This document shows, piece by piece, positions 18,619 through 27,605 of a DNA stretch of 42,876 bases. Each line of letters starts with the position of its first letter. The stretch's first letter is position 1. The notes under the pieces are model-generated. The model ran no database searches. It saw only the letters and a list, made by a program, of their open reading frames with translations, and had not been told where the DNA came from. The position numbers and the translations under genes are program-made. This DNA comes from an uncultured Marinobacterium sp. (GTDB lineage Bacteria > Pseudomonadota > Gammaproteobacteria > Pseudomonadales > Balneatricaceae): NCBI GenBank assembly GCA_947501565.1, contig CANMWJ010000025.1, forward strand, positions 1 to 42,876. The letters run 5' to 3'.

Positions 18619-19416
18619 GTGCGGCCAAAGCGAACGCCCTTAAAACTGCTCAGCATTATGTTGCTGATCTCCCTTGGCGGGCACCTGTTGCTGTTGCTGG
18701 GCTGGCAGGCCGAATCGCAACCGTTGACGCTGGACGGACAACGGCAGGCGGTGCAGGTCTCCTACAATGTCGTTGCTAAAAAAGCGCCGGAACCGATTCA
18801 GGAGCAGGAAGAGTCCCCGCAGCCTAAGCCTGTTCCAGCCAAACCAACGCCTGTGGATAAACCAAAACCGAATGTGACGTTGGATAAGCCACTTAAACCA
18901 TCCCCAAAACCGGTACCTTTACCTAAGAAAGCCCCAGTGAACAACCGCAAAAACGTTGCCGTTATCACGCAAGAGGTGGCTCAGGTACCGGTGAAGAAAG
19001 CGGTAAGCACAGTCCAGCCTCCGCCGGAAGGAACCTTGCAAAAGAGTTCCGAACAACAGGCGCCGTCGGAGATAAACGCGGCGGATAAGGAGGTTGGTAA
19101 AAAAACCGCCTCGGCTTCAGAGGCACAGCAGACCTCGGTGGTTGCCGCGCGCCCAAAACAGCAGACTCCGGTCCCCTACCCGCGACTCGCACAGAGGCGG
19201 GGACAGGAGGGCACCGTATGGTTACGGGTGCAGGTGGGCCTTCAGGGTAGGGTGACCGATATCGAAGTCTCAAAATCCACCGGATTTCCCCGTCTGGATC
19301 AGGCCGCACTGGCGGCAGTACGTAACTGGGCGTTTCAACCGGCACTGCGGGATGGTCAGCCGGAGGTCTCTTATGTGAAGATACCGGTCCGTTTTCAATT
19401 GGATAATCCACGATGA
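18619..19416 (+). CDS. tonB: TonB-family energy transducer
   Basis: A 265-residue TonB: one N-terminal helix (LSIMLLISLGGHLLLLLGW, 12-30) with the conserved His in the helix, a long Pro/Lys-rich periplasmic spacer (about 55-120), and a C-terminal TonB domain (PYPRLAQRRGQEGTVWLRVQV...KSTGFPRLDQAAL...FQPA). It passes proton-motive energy to outer-membrane receptors. The start is GTG at 18619 with AGGAG about 10 bases upstream; a TATAAT lies at 18567. Its stop overlaps the start of the downstream permease, so it is dedicated to this importer. No exbB or exbD is present in the window. Confidence 0.9.
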   Translation: MRPKRTPLKLLSIMLLISLGGHLLLLLGWQAESQPLTLDGQRQAVQVSYNVVAKKAPEPIQEQEESPQPKPVPAKPTPVDKPKPNVTLDKPLKPSPKPVPLPKKAPVNNRKNVAVITQEVAQVPVKKAVSTVQPPPEGTLQKSSEQQAPSEINAADKEVGKKTASASEAQQTSVVAARPKQQTPVPYPRLAQRRGQEGTVWLRVQVGLQGRVTDIEVSKSTGFPRLDQAALAAVRNWAFQPALRDGQPEVSYVKIPVRFQLDNPR

Positions 19417-20417
19417 TGCCTGCAGGCCGTTTTCAGCCACAGACCTTGCTGATCGCGTTAACGTTGATCGCACCGGTTGTGGTGCTGCTCTCCTTGCAGA
19501 CCGGTGAGATCAGCATCGGACTGGCGGATCTGTGGCCCAGCGACAGTATCGCGCATCAGGTGTTTATCGAACTGCGTTTGCCGCGCCTGCTGCTGACGTT
19601 ATTAGCGGGCGCGTTGTTAGGGATTACCGGCGCGGCGGTGCAGGCGATGTTCCGTAACCCGCTGGCCGATCCCAGTCTGATTGGCGTATCTGCCGGGGCG
19701 GGTCTGGCGGCCGTGGCGACGTTGGTGTTCGGCGCGGGTCTGCAGCTTTATCTCGGGGCCTTTGCGCTGCCGCTGATGGCCTTTCTGGGCGGGATGTTTA
19801 CCACTTGGCTGGTGGCGCGGATCGCCCGCAGTGTAGAGGGGATCTCGGTCACCACCATGCTGCTGGTGGGCATCGCCATCAACGCGATCGCAGCCTCCGG
19901 CATCAGTGGGCTGAAGTATTTCTCCGATGCCTTTACCCTGCGTCAGGTGGTGTTCTGGCTGATGGGTGGTTTGCAGCACCAGGGCTGGGCCGAAGTGGGC
20001 ATTCTGCTGCTGGTGATCCTGCCGGTGGCCACGGGATTGATCCTGCAGGGGCGCATCTTAAACCTGCTGTTGCTGGGCGAGCGACAGGCGCAGCTATTGG
20101 GTGTGTCGGTGGTGCGCTGTCACCGGGTGCTGATCGTACTTAGCGCGCTGGGTGTTGGCGTAGTGGTCGCGGTGGGCGGCATGATCGGATTTGTTGGGCT
20201 GGTGGTGCCCCATCTGGTGCGCCTGCTGGTCGGGCCGGATAACCGCTATCTGCTGCCGCTTTCTGCGTTTTTGGGGGCGTTGTTCCTGACACTGGCGGAT
20301 GTGCTGGCGCGTGCCCTGATCGCACCGGCGGAGCTGCCGCTGGGCGTGGTGACCGCGCTGGTGGGCGGGCCCTTTTTCCTCAGTATGATTCTCTACCGGC
20401 GCCGGGGGGCAGACTGA
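19413..20417 (+). CDS. hmuU: FecCD-type ABC permease, HmuU-like
   Basis: A 334-residue polytopic permease (about ten helices) of the BtuC/FecCD/HmuU family. It has AGALLGITGAAVQAMFRNPLADPSLIGVSAGAG and the C-terminal GMIGFVGLVVPHLVRLLVG with the cytoplasmic coupling region. The family imports haem, ferric siderophores or cobalamin across the inner membrane. It overlaps tonB by 4 bases and the ATPase by one base. The ATPase is HmuV-like, so haem is the best guess for the substrate. The usual periplasmic binding protein gene is not here. Confidence 0.85.
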   Translation: MMPAGRFQPQTLLIALTLIAPVVVLLSLQTGEISIGLADLWPSDSIAHQVFIELRLPRLLLTLLAGALLGITGAAVQAMFRNPLADPSLIGVSAGAGLAAVATLVFGAGLQLYLGAFALPLMAFLGGMFTTWLVARIARSVEGISVTTMLLVGIAINAIAASGISGLKYFSDAFTLRQVVFWLMGGLQHQGWAEVGILLLVILPVATGLILQGRILNLLLLGERQAQLLGVSVVRCHRVLIVLSALGVGVVVAVGGMIGFVGLVVPHLVRLLVGPDNRYLLPLSAFLGALFLTLADVLARALIAPAELPLGVVTALVGGPFFLSMILYRRRGAD

Positions 20418-21223
20418 TGCTGCGACTTAAGGTTGAACAGCACCGCCGCGGCGGACGTGACCTGCTAAAAGAGATCGAACTCTCTTTCCCGGCCGGACAG
20501 TTCAGCGTGATTCTGGGACCTAACGGTGCGGGTAAAACTACTCTGCTCAAACTGATTTCCGGACAGGAGCCGGTACAGCGCGGCAGTGTAACGCTGGCTG
20601 ACCAGCCGCTGGCGCAGATCGATCTGCTGCAGCGTGCGCGACAGATGGCGATGCTGACTCAGGAGCATCCGCTCAACTTTCCGTTTACGGCACTGGATGT
20701 GGTGAAGATGGGCTGCCATCCGCTGGGGATAAGTCCGGATGAAGCCGAGGAGAAAGCCCGTCATCTGCTGACGGTGATGGAATTGGCGGAGCTGAGCAAA
20801 CGTAACTACCTGACCCTTTCCGGTGGTGAGAAGCAGCGGGTGCAACTGGCGCGGGTGTTGGCTCAGCTGGGTGAAGAGAGTCAGGTGCTACTGCTGGATG
20901 AACCGCTCAGCGGCATGGACTTGCGCCATCAGCATCTGACGCTGGCCTACCTGCGCGCACAGGCAAAACAGGGATTAACGGTGATTGCCGTTCTGCACGA
21001 CCCGGTACTGGCGGCCCGTTATGCCGATCGCCTGGTCTTGCTCAAGCAGGGACGTTTGTCCGCAGAAGGTAAAGTGGCTGAGGTCTGGCAGAGTGATACC
21101 CTGAGCGCGCTTTACGATCTGCCGCTGCAGGTGTCTCTGGAGAATGGCGAACCTCAGCTGTACACTGCGGACCTGCCGGAGTTAAACGATAATCTCTTCG
21201 GTGCGCAGCCGCGACAGGATTAA
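20417..21223 (+). CDS. hmuV: ABC transporter ATPase, HmuV-like
   Basis: A 268-residue ATPase: Walker A GPNGAGKTT near 35, Q-loop TQEHPLNFPFTALDVV, signature LSGGEKQRVQLARVL, Walker B VLLLDEPLSGMD and H-loop VLHD. The Q-loop region with FPFT and the general length fit the HmuV haem-import ATPase. It starts on the last base of hmuU. Its last 42 bases overlap the 3' end of the opposite-strand kinase gene. Confidence 0.87.
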   Translation: MLRLKVEQHRRGGRDLLKEIELSFPAGQFSVILGPNGAGKTTLLKLISGQEPVQRGSVTLADQPLAQIDLLQRARQMAMLTQEHPLNFPFTALDVVKMGCHPLGISPDEAEEKARHLLTVMELAELSKRNYLTLSGGEKQRVQLARVLAQLGEESQVLLLDEPLSGMDLRHQHLTLAYLRAQAKQGLTVIAVLHDPVLAARYADRLVLLKQGRLSAEGKVAEVWQSDTLSALYDLPLQVSLENGEPQLYTADLPELNDNLFGAQPRQD

Positions 21224-22714
21224 GTTCACCGCATCATCGTCGTCGGTATCCACGCTGATGGTGTAATCCAGTTCGTCCTCGGTCAGCGGTTGCTGGTGGA
21301 TCAACTGCTGCTGCATCACGTCTACGTCGGCATCCGACGCATCCATCCCTTCTACCTGACGTTTCTTCAGGCGTGCTTCCACCAGTTTCTGTTCGCACAG
21401 GCAGGAGATAATACGGATCGGTACAGCCAGCTGCTGGCTTAACTCAAAGTAGTTCTGGCGGTTCAGGTAGCGGATCGAGGTGGCATCCACAATCACCGAA
21501 TACCCTGAACGCAGCAGCGTACGGCTGATATCCATCAGGCGGTTGTGGGTGCGGGCATTCATCTCAGCACCATACAGATCCAGTTGCTCACCGCGGCGGG
21601 AGAGTTCGCGGTACAGGCGTTTGCGTTCCACATCCGAACGCACGCGGATCGCACCCATCGCATCCAGTAGTTGCTGGCTGAGATGGCTCTTACCGGTACC
21701 GGATACGCCGTGCATCAGGTAGAGCACCGGGTGGGCCTGTTGGGCGTAATGACGGGTGAGGCCGATGTACCGGCGGAAACCGTCGAAATCCTTCTGCTCG
21801 CCGATCACCGAGACTTTGGCGCGTACCATCGCCCTGTAGGATTTGTAAAAATTCAGTAATTGCACGCCCTCATAATCGCCTCCCAGTTCCAGATAGCGAT
21901 TGAGACAGCGGTTGGCCCAACGGAACTGTTCATTGGCTTCGAGGTCCATCAGCAGGAACGCCAGGTCGCAGATGGTGTCGATCCAGCGGAACTGCAGGTT
22001 GAACTCGATACAATCGAACAGCCGTAGCTCGTCCTTGAACAGGGTGATGTTGCCCAGATGCAGGTCGCCGTGGCACTCACGTACCTGGCCGTCGCGTTTG
22101 CGGCTTTTGATTACGTCGGTGAGTTCGCGAAAGCTCTGCGCAGTGTGGTTGGAGAGGTGCTGCAGTTGCTGCCAGTCGTCGGGGTTATCGATGATATCGC
22201 CGATGTGCAGGAAGTTATCCGACACCACATCCCAGATCGTTTCCGGTTCCCCCCAGGGGCTGTCGGGTGCGACACGGGGAATGCGATCGTGGAAGTCGGC
22301 GATCTGCTCGGCCAGCATATCGATCCACAGCGGTTCGAAACGTTTGGCCTGCAGCAGCAGGTCGAGGCGCTGTTCGGGATCAAACTGGCGCATACGCACG
22401 GCGTATTCGAAGGCACCGCTGCTGTCGCTGTCGGCTTCGCCCATCTGGGGTTGTTCCACTGTACCGAGGATGGGCACCACGGCATCGTAGATATCCGGTG
22501 CCAGACGTTGATTCAGGCGCAGCTCCTCTTCGCAGCAGAAGCGGCGTTTCTCCAGCGTAGTGAAATCCAGAAAGCCGAAATCCACCGGTTTCTTGACCTT
22601 ATAGGCGTAATCGCCGGTCAGGAATAACCAGGAGATATGGGTTTCGATCACTTGTATTTGCGTCACCGGATGCGGGTAGGCTTCGGCTTTGCTTAGAGTC
22701 TCGATCAGCGTCAT
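21182..22714 (-). CDS. APH-like / P-loop kinase fusion protein
   Basis: A 510-residue two-domain protein. The N-terminal part (about 1-330) is aminoglycoside-phosphotransferase/choline-kinase-like, with the Brenner motif HGDLHLGNI and DCIEFN in place of the usual DFG-type Asp. The C-terminal part (about 335-510) is a P-loop kinase with Walker A HGVSGTGKSHLSQQL and a shikimate/gluconate-kinase-like body (IRVRSDVERKR). The combination is common in proteobacteria and its substrate is unknown; I do not infer antibiotic resistance. It runs into hmuV tail-to-tail with a 42-base overlap and is divergent from mrcB. Confidence 0.8.
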   Translation of the reverse strand: MTLIETLSKAEAYPHPVTQIQVIETHISWLFLTGDYAYKVKKPVDFGFLDFTTLEKRRFCCEEELRLNQRLAPDIYDAVVPILGTVEQPQMGEADSDSSGAFEYAVRMRQFDPEQRLDLLLQAKRFEPLWIDMLAEQIADFHDRIPRVAPDSPWGEPETIWDVVSDNFLHIGDIIDNPDDWQQLQHLSNHTAQSFRELTDVIKSRKRDGQVRECHGDLHLGNITLFKDELRLFDCIEFNLQFRWIDTICDLAFLLMDLEANEQFRWANRCLNRYLELGGDYEGVQLLNFYKSYRAMVRAKVSVIGEQKDFDGFRRYIGLTRHYAQQAHPVLYLMHGVSGTGKSHLSQQLLDAMGAIRVRSDVERKRLYRELSRRGEQLDLYGAEMNARTHNRLMDISRTLLRSGYSVIVDATSIRYLNRQNYFELSQQLAVPIRIISCLCEQKLVEARLKKRQVEGMDASDADVDVMQQQLIHQQPLTEDELDYTISVDTDDDDAVNLILSRLRTEEIIV

Positions 22715-22759
22715 GGGGTGTCGGTATCACCTTGTTTAGGAAGACATTATACTTAGCCG

Positions 22760-25099
22760 ATGACAAAAAAGAGAGCATCTAAATCCCCCCGTCGCCGCAG
22801 CAAGCGAAGCAAACGTCCCTCCCTGCGCAGTTGGTTACCCGGATTCTTACTGAAGTTGTCGCTGGTGATATTTGTCATCGGCGGTATCGGTATGATCTAT
22901 CTGGACGCCCAGGTGCGCGCCAAATTTGAGGGTAAACGTTGGGCGCTGCCAGCCAAAGTGTACGCCCGTCCACTGGAGTTGTACGCCGGGCAGCAGCTAA
23001 CGGTGGCCGACCTGAAACGTGAACTGCAGGGGTTGGGTTACCGCGCCGTACAACGCATCAGCGAACCGGGCACCATGGAGATCGCTCGTACCCGGATGCG
23101 GGTCTACAGCCGTGGTTTTGCGTTTCCGGACGGTGATGAACCGCCACGCCGCATGCTGATCAGCTTCAACGGCAATACGGTCGCTTCGATTCGTGACGAC
23201 AAGGGGCGCAACGTCTCACTGGCGCGGATGGAGCCGATCCTGATCGGTGGTATCTACACAAAGGATAACGAAGACCGCGATCTGATCCGGCTGGATCAGG
23301 CACCAGACTATCTGGCCCAAGCGCTGATCGCGGTGGAAGACCGTGATTTTTACGAACACGCCGGGGTATCCCTGCGCGGCATCGCCCGCGCCATGTGGGT
23401 GAACCTGCGCTCCGGCCGGTTTGCGCAGGGCGGCAGTACCCTGACCCAGCAGTTGGTGAAAAACTTCTATTTGACCTCTGAGCGTACCCTCGCACGTAAG
23501 CTGCTGGAGCTTCCGATGGCGGTGTTGCTGGATGCGCACTACAGCAAGGAGGAGATTCTGGAGGCCTACCTGAATGAGGTCTATCTGGGACAGTCCGGCG
23601 CGCGTGCGATACATGGCTTCGGTCTGGCCAGCCAGTATTTCTTCGCCCGTCCGATTCAGGAGCTCAAGTTGCATCAGGTGGCACTGCTGGTGGGCATGGT
23701 AAAAGGGCCGTCGTTCTACGACCCGCGCCGCCGCCCGGAGCGGGCGACGAAACGCCGCAACCTGGTGCTGCAATTGCTGGCCGACAGCGGTGATATCAGC
23801 GAAGCGCAGAAGCTGCAGGCGCAGAAACAACCGCTGGGTGTGGTGAAACAGAAGAGCCTGTTGAAGGGCGCATATCCAGCCTATCTGGATCTGGTGAAAC
23901 GCCAGCTGCGTCAGGAGTACCCGGAGCAAGCGCTGAGTTCGGAAGGGTTGCGTGTGTTCACCAGCCTGAATCCGATCGTGCAGGCGCGGGCGGAGCAGGC
24001 GTTGGTACGCACTATCAGCAACCTGCAGAAACGCCACGGAAAACGGGTTAAAGAGCTGCAGGGCGGTATGGTGGTGACCGATCCGCAAACCGCCGAAGTA
24101 CTGGCCGTGGTGGGTGGGCGTGAAACCCGCTATCAGGGTTTCAACCGTGCACTGGATGCACGCCGTCCGATCGGCTCGCTGGTGAAACCGGCGGTGTTCC
24201 TTGCTGCACTGGAACAGGGCTATACGCTCTCCTCGTTACTGGACGATGCGCCGATCCGGGTGGAGATGTCCAACGGACAGATCTGGGAACCGCGTAACTT
24301 TGACAAGAAGAGCCACGGTCAGGTGGCGTTGCACCGTGCCCTGTCCAACTCCTACAACCTGAGTACTGCTCAGCTGGGGATGGAGATCGGCTTGGATAAG
24401 GTAGTAGCCATGATGAAACGTCTGGGGATGGAGCGTGATCCGAAGCCGTACCCGTCGTTGCTGCTGGGCGCCGAGTCGATGTCGCCGTTTGAGGTGGCCG
24501 GGCTCTATCAGACCATCGCTGCAAACGGTTTCCGCATGCCGATGCGGGCGATCCGTCTGGTCACCACCGCCGATGGTGAAGAGTTGTCGCGTTACCCGCT
24601 GAAGGTGAAACAGACGGTGGCGGCGCCGGTGATGCACCTGGTCCAGTACGCGATGCAGGAGGTGGTGCGCGAGGGGACCGCGCGTTCGGTCTACCAGCGC
24701 TTGCCGGATTCACTGAACGTGGCGGGCAAAACCGGTACCAGTAACGATCAGCGTGACAGCTGGTTTGCCGGCTTCTCCGGCAACCGTATGGCGGTGGTCT
24801 GGATCGGATTGGACGATAACGGTAAGCTGCCGTTTACCGGTTCGGGCGGTGCGTTGCGTGCCTGGACCGATTATATCTACCGGGAGAAACCTGAGCCTTT
24901 CATGGCCGCATACCCGGATAACATCAACTATCATTGGATCGACGAAGCCACGGGCTACCGCTCTGCTGAAGTCTGTGCGGGTGCACGTCAGGTACCGTTT
25001 ATAAAAGGCACCGAGCCCGATCGGGAGATCGACTGTGGGCAGGGTGGTTCGTTCAAGCGGTCGCTGCGTTGGTTCCAGAATTGGTTTAGACAGGATTAG
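22760..25099 (+). CDS. mrcB: Penicillin-binding protein 1B (bifunctional class A PBP)
   Basis: A 779-residue PBP1b: a very basic cytoplasmic tail (1-26), one membrane helix (LKLSLVIFVIGGIGMIYL, about 31-48), a UB2H-like regulatory domain (about 60-150), a GT51 glycosyltransferase with catalytic Glu in VEDRDFYEHAGVS and GGSTLTQQLVKNFYL, and a transpeptidase with SLVK (catalytic Ser), SNSYN and KTGTSND. It polymerises and cross-links peptidoglycan in the periplasm. The UB2H domain is where lipoprotein activators dock, and the next gene encodes a likely activator. No ribosome binding site is seen close to the ATG, and TATACT lies so near that a leaderless mRNA is possible. Confidence 0.95.
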   Translation: MTKKRASKSPRRRSKRSKRPSLRSWLPGFLLKLSLVIFVIGGIGMIYLDAQVRAKFEGKRWALPAKVYARPLELYAGQQLTVADLKRELQGLGYRAVQRISEPGTMEIARTRMRVYSRGFAFPDGDEPPRRMLISFNGNTVASIRDDKGRNVSLARMEPILIGGIYTKDNEDRDLIRLDQAPDYLAQALIAVEDRDFYEHAGVSLRGIARAMWVNLRSGRFAQGGSTLTQQLVKNFYLTSERTLARKLLELPMAVLLDAHYSKEEILEAYLNEVYLGQSGARAIHGFGLASQYFFARPIQELKLHQVALLVGMVKGPSFYDPRRRPERATKRRNLVLQLLADSGDISEAQKLQAQKQPLGVVKQKSLLKGAYPAYLDLVKRQLRQEYPEQALSSEGLRVFTSLNPIVQARAEQALVRTISNLQKRHGKRVKELQGGMVVTDPQTAEVLAVVGGRETRYQGFNRALDARRPIGSLVKPAVFLAALEQGYTLSSLLDDAPIRVEMSNGQIWEPRNFDKKSHGQVALHRALSNSYNLSTAQLGMEIGLDKVVAMMKRLGMERDPKPYPSLLLGAESMSPFEVAGLYQTIAANGFRMPMRAIRLVTTADGEELSRYPLKVKQTVAAPVMHLVQYAMQEVVREGTARSVYQRLPDSLNVAGKTGTSNDQRDSWFAGFSGNRMAVVWIGLDDNGKLPFTGSGGALRAWTDYIYREKPEPFMAAYPDNINYHWIDEATGYRSAEVCAGARQVPFIKGTEPDREIDCGQGGSFKRSLRWFQNWFRQD

Positions 25100-25110
25100 G
25101 GGTGATCAGA

Positions 25111-25695
25111 ATGCGTAAACTGTTGCCGGTAGCCGCTGCGCTGCTGTTGGCGGGTTGTGTCGGTGGCGGTGCGAATCAGGTTGTGGTGGTGGAGGAACGT
25201 ACGCCTGCGCCTGCACGTCCTGCTGCGCCCGGTGAGGTGGTCACTGCGCCGGACACCCCGGGGGTGACCGTCACCAGCCCCGTGATCGATCAACCGGTCA
25301 TCTCAACAACACCATCAGATCCTAAAAGCTCAGGCAGCTGGGTGGTAACCCAGAACACCGCTCAGAGCTACCGCACCAACCCGGCCGTGGTGGCGTTGTT
25401 GGGCAGTGCCAAGCAGCAGATGGATGGCGGTTCTTATCGTGCCGCAGGCAGTACCCTGGAGCGTGCACAGCGGATCGCACCACGGGAGCCGGAGGTGTAT
25501 TACCAGATGGCCCGACTGCGCCTGAAAGAGGGTGAATGGAAGCAGGCCGAACAACTGGCCCTGAAAGGGGTGCAGGTGGCCAGCGGCTCCAACGAGATGC
25601 AGCGTCGCTTGTGGCTGTTGATCGGCGATATCCGCGAAGACGCTGGTGATCGTATCGGTGCCCAGCGTGCCCGCATAAAAGCACGCCGCTTATAA
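25111..25695 (+). CDS. TPR-containing lipoprotein, LpoP-like activator of PBP1b
   Basis: A 194-residue lipoprotein: signal peptide MRKLLPVAAALLLAGC with a clear lipobox (LAGC), a Pro/Thr-rich tether (about 30-85), and a C-terminal TPR-like helical domain (about 95-190, with YRAAGSTLERAQRIAP and EVYYQMARLRLKEGEW). It starts 11 bases after the mrcB stop with AGGGG eight bases before the ATG; an upstream GTG at 25102 is less likely. In Pseudomonas the lipoprotein LpoP, encoded next to the PBP1b gene, has this plan and activates the synthase. The assignment rests on context and architecture. Confidence 0.7.
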   Translation: MRKLLPVAAALLLAGCVGGGANQVVVVEERTPAPARPAAPGEVVTAPDTPGVTVTSPVIDQPVISTTPSDPKSSGSWVVTQNTAQSYRTNPAVVALLGSAKQQMDGGSYRAAGSTLERAQRIAPREPEVYYQMARLRLKEGEWKQAEQLALKGVQVASGSNEMQRRLWLLIGDIREDAGDRIGAQRARIKARRL

Positions 25696-25705
25696 AACGG
25701 TCTTC

Positions 25706-27562
25706 TTAAGACGCAAGCCGTGTTAGCCGGGCGTACAGCTGGGGTAGTTTACCCGGCAGTTCGGTGGCACGGCGGATCAGCGTGTAGTGACTGCGCCCGA
25801 ACAGGTAGGGCAGGTAGTCCTCCCCCTCATCGTCGATGGTGATGCAGAACGGCAGCAGTCCCGCCCGTCGTGCTTCACGAATCGCTTCCCGCGTATCCTC
25901 AATGCCGTAACGGCCTTCGTATTTATCCAGATCGTTGGGTTTACCATCGGTCAGGATCAGCAACAGTTTCTGTTCGTTGGGTTGCGCCGACAGCAGCTGC
26001 GTTGCCCGGCGGATCGCCGCACCCATACGGGTGTAATAGCCCGGTTCTACACTGCTGATCTGGCCGCGCACTTTGCGCCCGTAGGGCTGATCGAAACCTT
26101 TCAGCGTATGGAAACGCACATGGTTGCGGTAACGTGACGAGAATCCACAGATGGAGAACCGGTCGCCGGTCTGCTGCAGCGCCTCGCCAAACAGGAACAG
26201 GCTGTCGCGGATGATATCGATCACCCGCGCCTGCTGCGCCACCCAGGCATCGGTGGAGAGCGACAGGTCCGCCAACAGCAGGCAGGCCAGATCGCGGTTG
26301 GTTTTGCGCAGGTCGGCGTAGAGGTTGGGTTCGGCGACCTGTTCGCCCGCGGCGCGTTGACCCCGGAAATGGATATAGGACTCCAGATCCAGTTCAGAAC
26401 CTTCTGGTTGCTGGCGCAACCACTGGCTGTGCGGACGCAGCGACTGGAACTGGCGGCGCAGACGCTGGGCACTGTAGCGCAGGTGGTCGGGCAGCTCGCA
26501 AGCGTCGCTGCTTTCTCCTGGCTGCGCTTGCATGCTGATGATCGAACAATGATCGGGGATCAGTTGCCGTTTGCGGTGATCCCACTCGGGCAGCAGGATC
26601 GGGCCGCTCAGGATCTGGTCATCTTCTGATTCTGAGGGCAGGTCGAGGTCAAAGCGGATACGTTTGGCGATGGTCTGGTTGTCGCGGGCGATATTCAGCT
26701 TATCCAGGTCGTCAGCATTCATCTCCGCGCTGCTGAGATCCTCCTCATCCTCGGTGTCGCGGTTTACTTTGGTCATCTCCGCCAGACTGAACAGACTGGT
26801 TTCATAGCGCAGCGCCAATAGTCCGCCTTTATCCTCCGGCATCTCGGTGCGCTCGCCACGGCGTTTTTTCTGCTGCTGGCTGTCCTGGCTCTCGCCGCCG
26901 TTGTTGGCCTGCTCTCCCTCCTGCGGGGGCGGCGCTACCGTATCACCGGTGAGAGTACGAGGCGGAAACGGATGCAACCACAGTGGCACAGGGGCCGGCG
27001 CCTGTTTGGTGGGCGGCAGCTTATCCACAGAACCTGGGTCGTGCAGGGCCTGCTGGATCAGCTGCTCAGCCTCGGCGGCGGCACCTTTCAGATTCTTCGG
27101 GCGTTGCGGCAGCAGGGCGTCGCGCAGGCTCTGGTAACGGCTGTTCAGGCCGGGGAAGTGAGTGAGCACCCACTGGGTTTGCGCCTGACTGCGCTCGATC
27201 CAGTTGAGTTCGGGGAAATCCGGCGCGCAGGCCAGGGCCGCCAGCCAGTAGTAGAGGTCACGGTTTTGCTGCGCCTGTGGATAAACGTTGAGGCTTTCCG
27301 GCAGGCACAGGGTTTCAGCGTCACGCCAGGCCAGCGCCACTTTTTCGTTGCTGCCCGCCAGCTTCTGCAGCCAGCTACGTCTGCTCTGGTGGCGGGTTTC
27401 GTTGGAGGCGCGAATACTCAGCCCGGCATCGCCCCCCAGGGTACGGAAAAATACCGCCAAAGGTTTGCGCAGCTCCTGCAGGGTGACGCTCTCATGATGA
27501 TGGCGGGGATCGGCGATGCGGGTGATCATCCGGTCCCAGAACTGGCCTACCTGTTCTTCCAC
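25706..27562 (-). CDS. norD: Nitric oxide reductase activation protein NorD (VWA domain)
   Basis: A 618-residue protein with a long helical, acidic N-terminal part and a C-terminal von Willebrand A domain (about 425-610). The MIDAS begins at LLADLSLSTDAW (DxSxS) and continues with the conserved Thr and LTDGKPND. With NorQ it forms the MoxR-type AAA+/VWA pair that inserts the non-haem iron or activates NorBC. The start is GTG at 27562. It ends the norC-norB-norQ-norD transcript and converges with the LpoP-like gene 10 bases away, without an obvious terminator. Confidence 0.9.
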   Translation of the reverse strand: MEEQVGQFWDRMITRIADPRHHHESVTLQELRKPLAVFFRTLGGDAGLSIRASNETRHQSRRSWLQKLAGSNEKVALAWRDAETLCLPESLNVYPQAQQNRDLYYWLAALACAPDFPELNWIERSQAQTQWVLTHFPGLNSRYQSLRDALLPQRPKNLKGAAAEAEQLIQQALHDPGSVDKLPPTKQAPAPVPLWLHPFPPRTLTGDTVAPPPQEGEQANNGGESQDSQQQKKRRGERTEMPEDKGGLLALRYETSLFSLAEMTKVNRDTEDEEDLSSAEMNADDLDKLNIARDNQTIAKRIRFDLDLPSESEDDQILSGPILLPEWDHRKRQLIPDHCSIISMQAQPGESSDACELPDHLRYSAQRLRRQFQSLRPHSQWLRQQPEGSELDLESYIHFRGQRAAGEQVAEPNLYADLRKTNRDLACLLLADLSLSTDAWVAQQARVIDIIRDSLFLFGEALQQTGDRFSICGFSSRYRNHVRFHTLKGFDQPYGRKVRGQISSVEPGYYTRMGAAIRRATQLLSAQPNEQKLLLILTDGKPNDLDKYEGRYGIEDTREAIREARRAGLLPFCITIDDEGEDYLPYLFGRSHYTLIRRATELPGKLPQLYARLTRLAS

Positions 27563-27605
27563 GCTTTGCTCTCTTGTCTCTGCTCTATTTTAATCCTGCC
27601 GGGGA

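Noticed and set aside
21182-22714. Aminoglycoside-resistance gene
   Set aside because: The APH-like half is fused to a P-loop kinase in a widespread chromosomal family of unknown substrate; nothing points to antibiotic modification or mobility.
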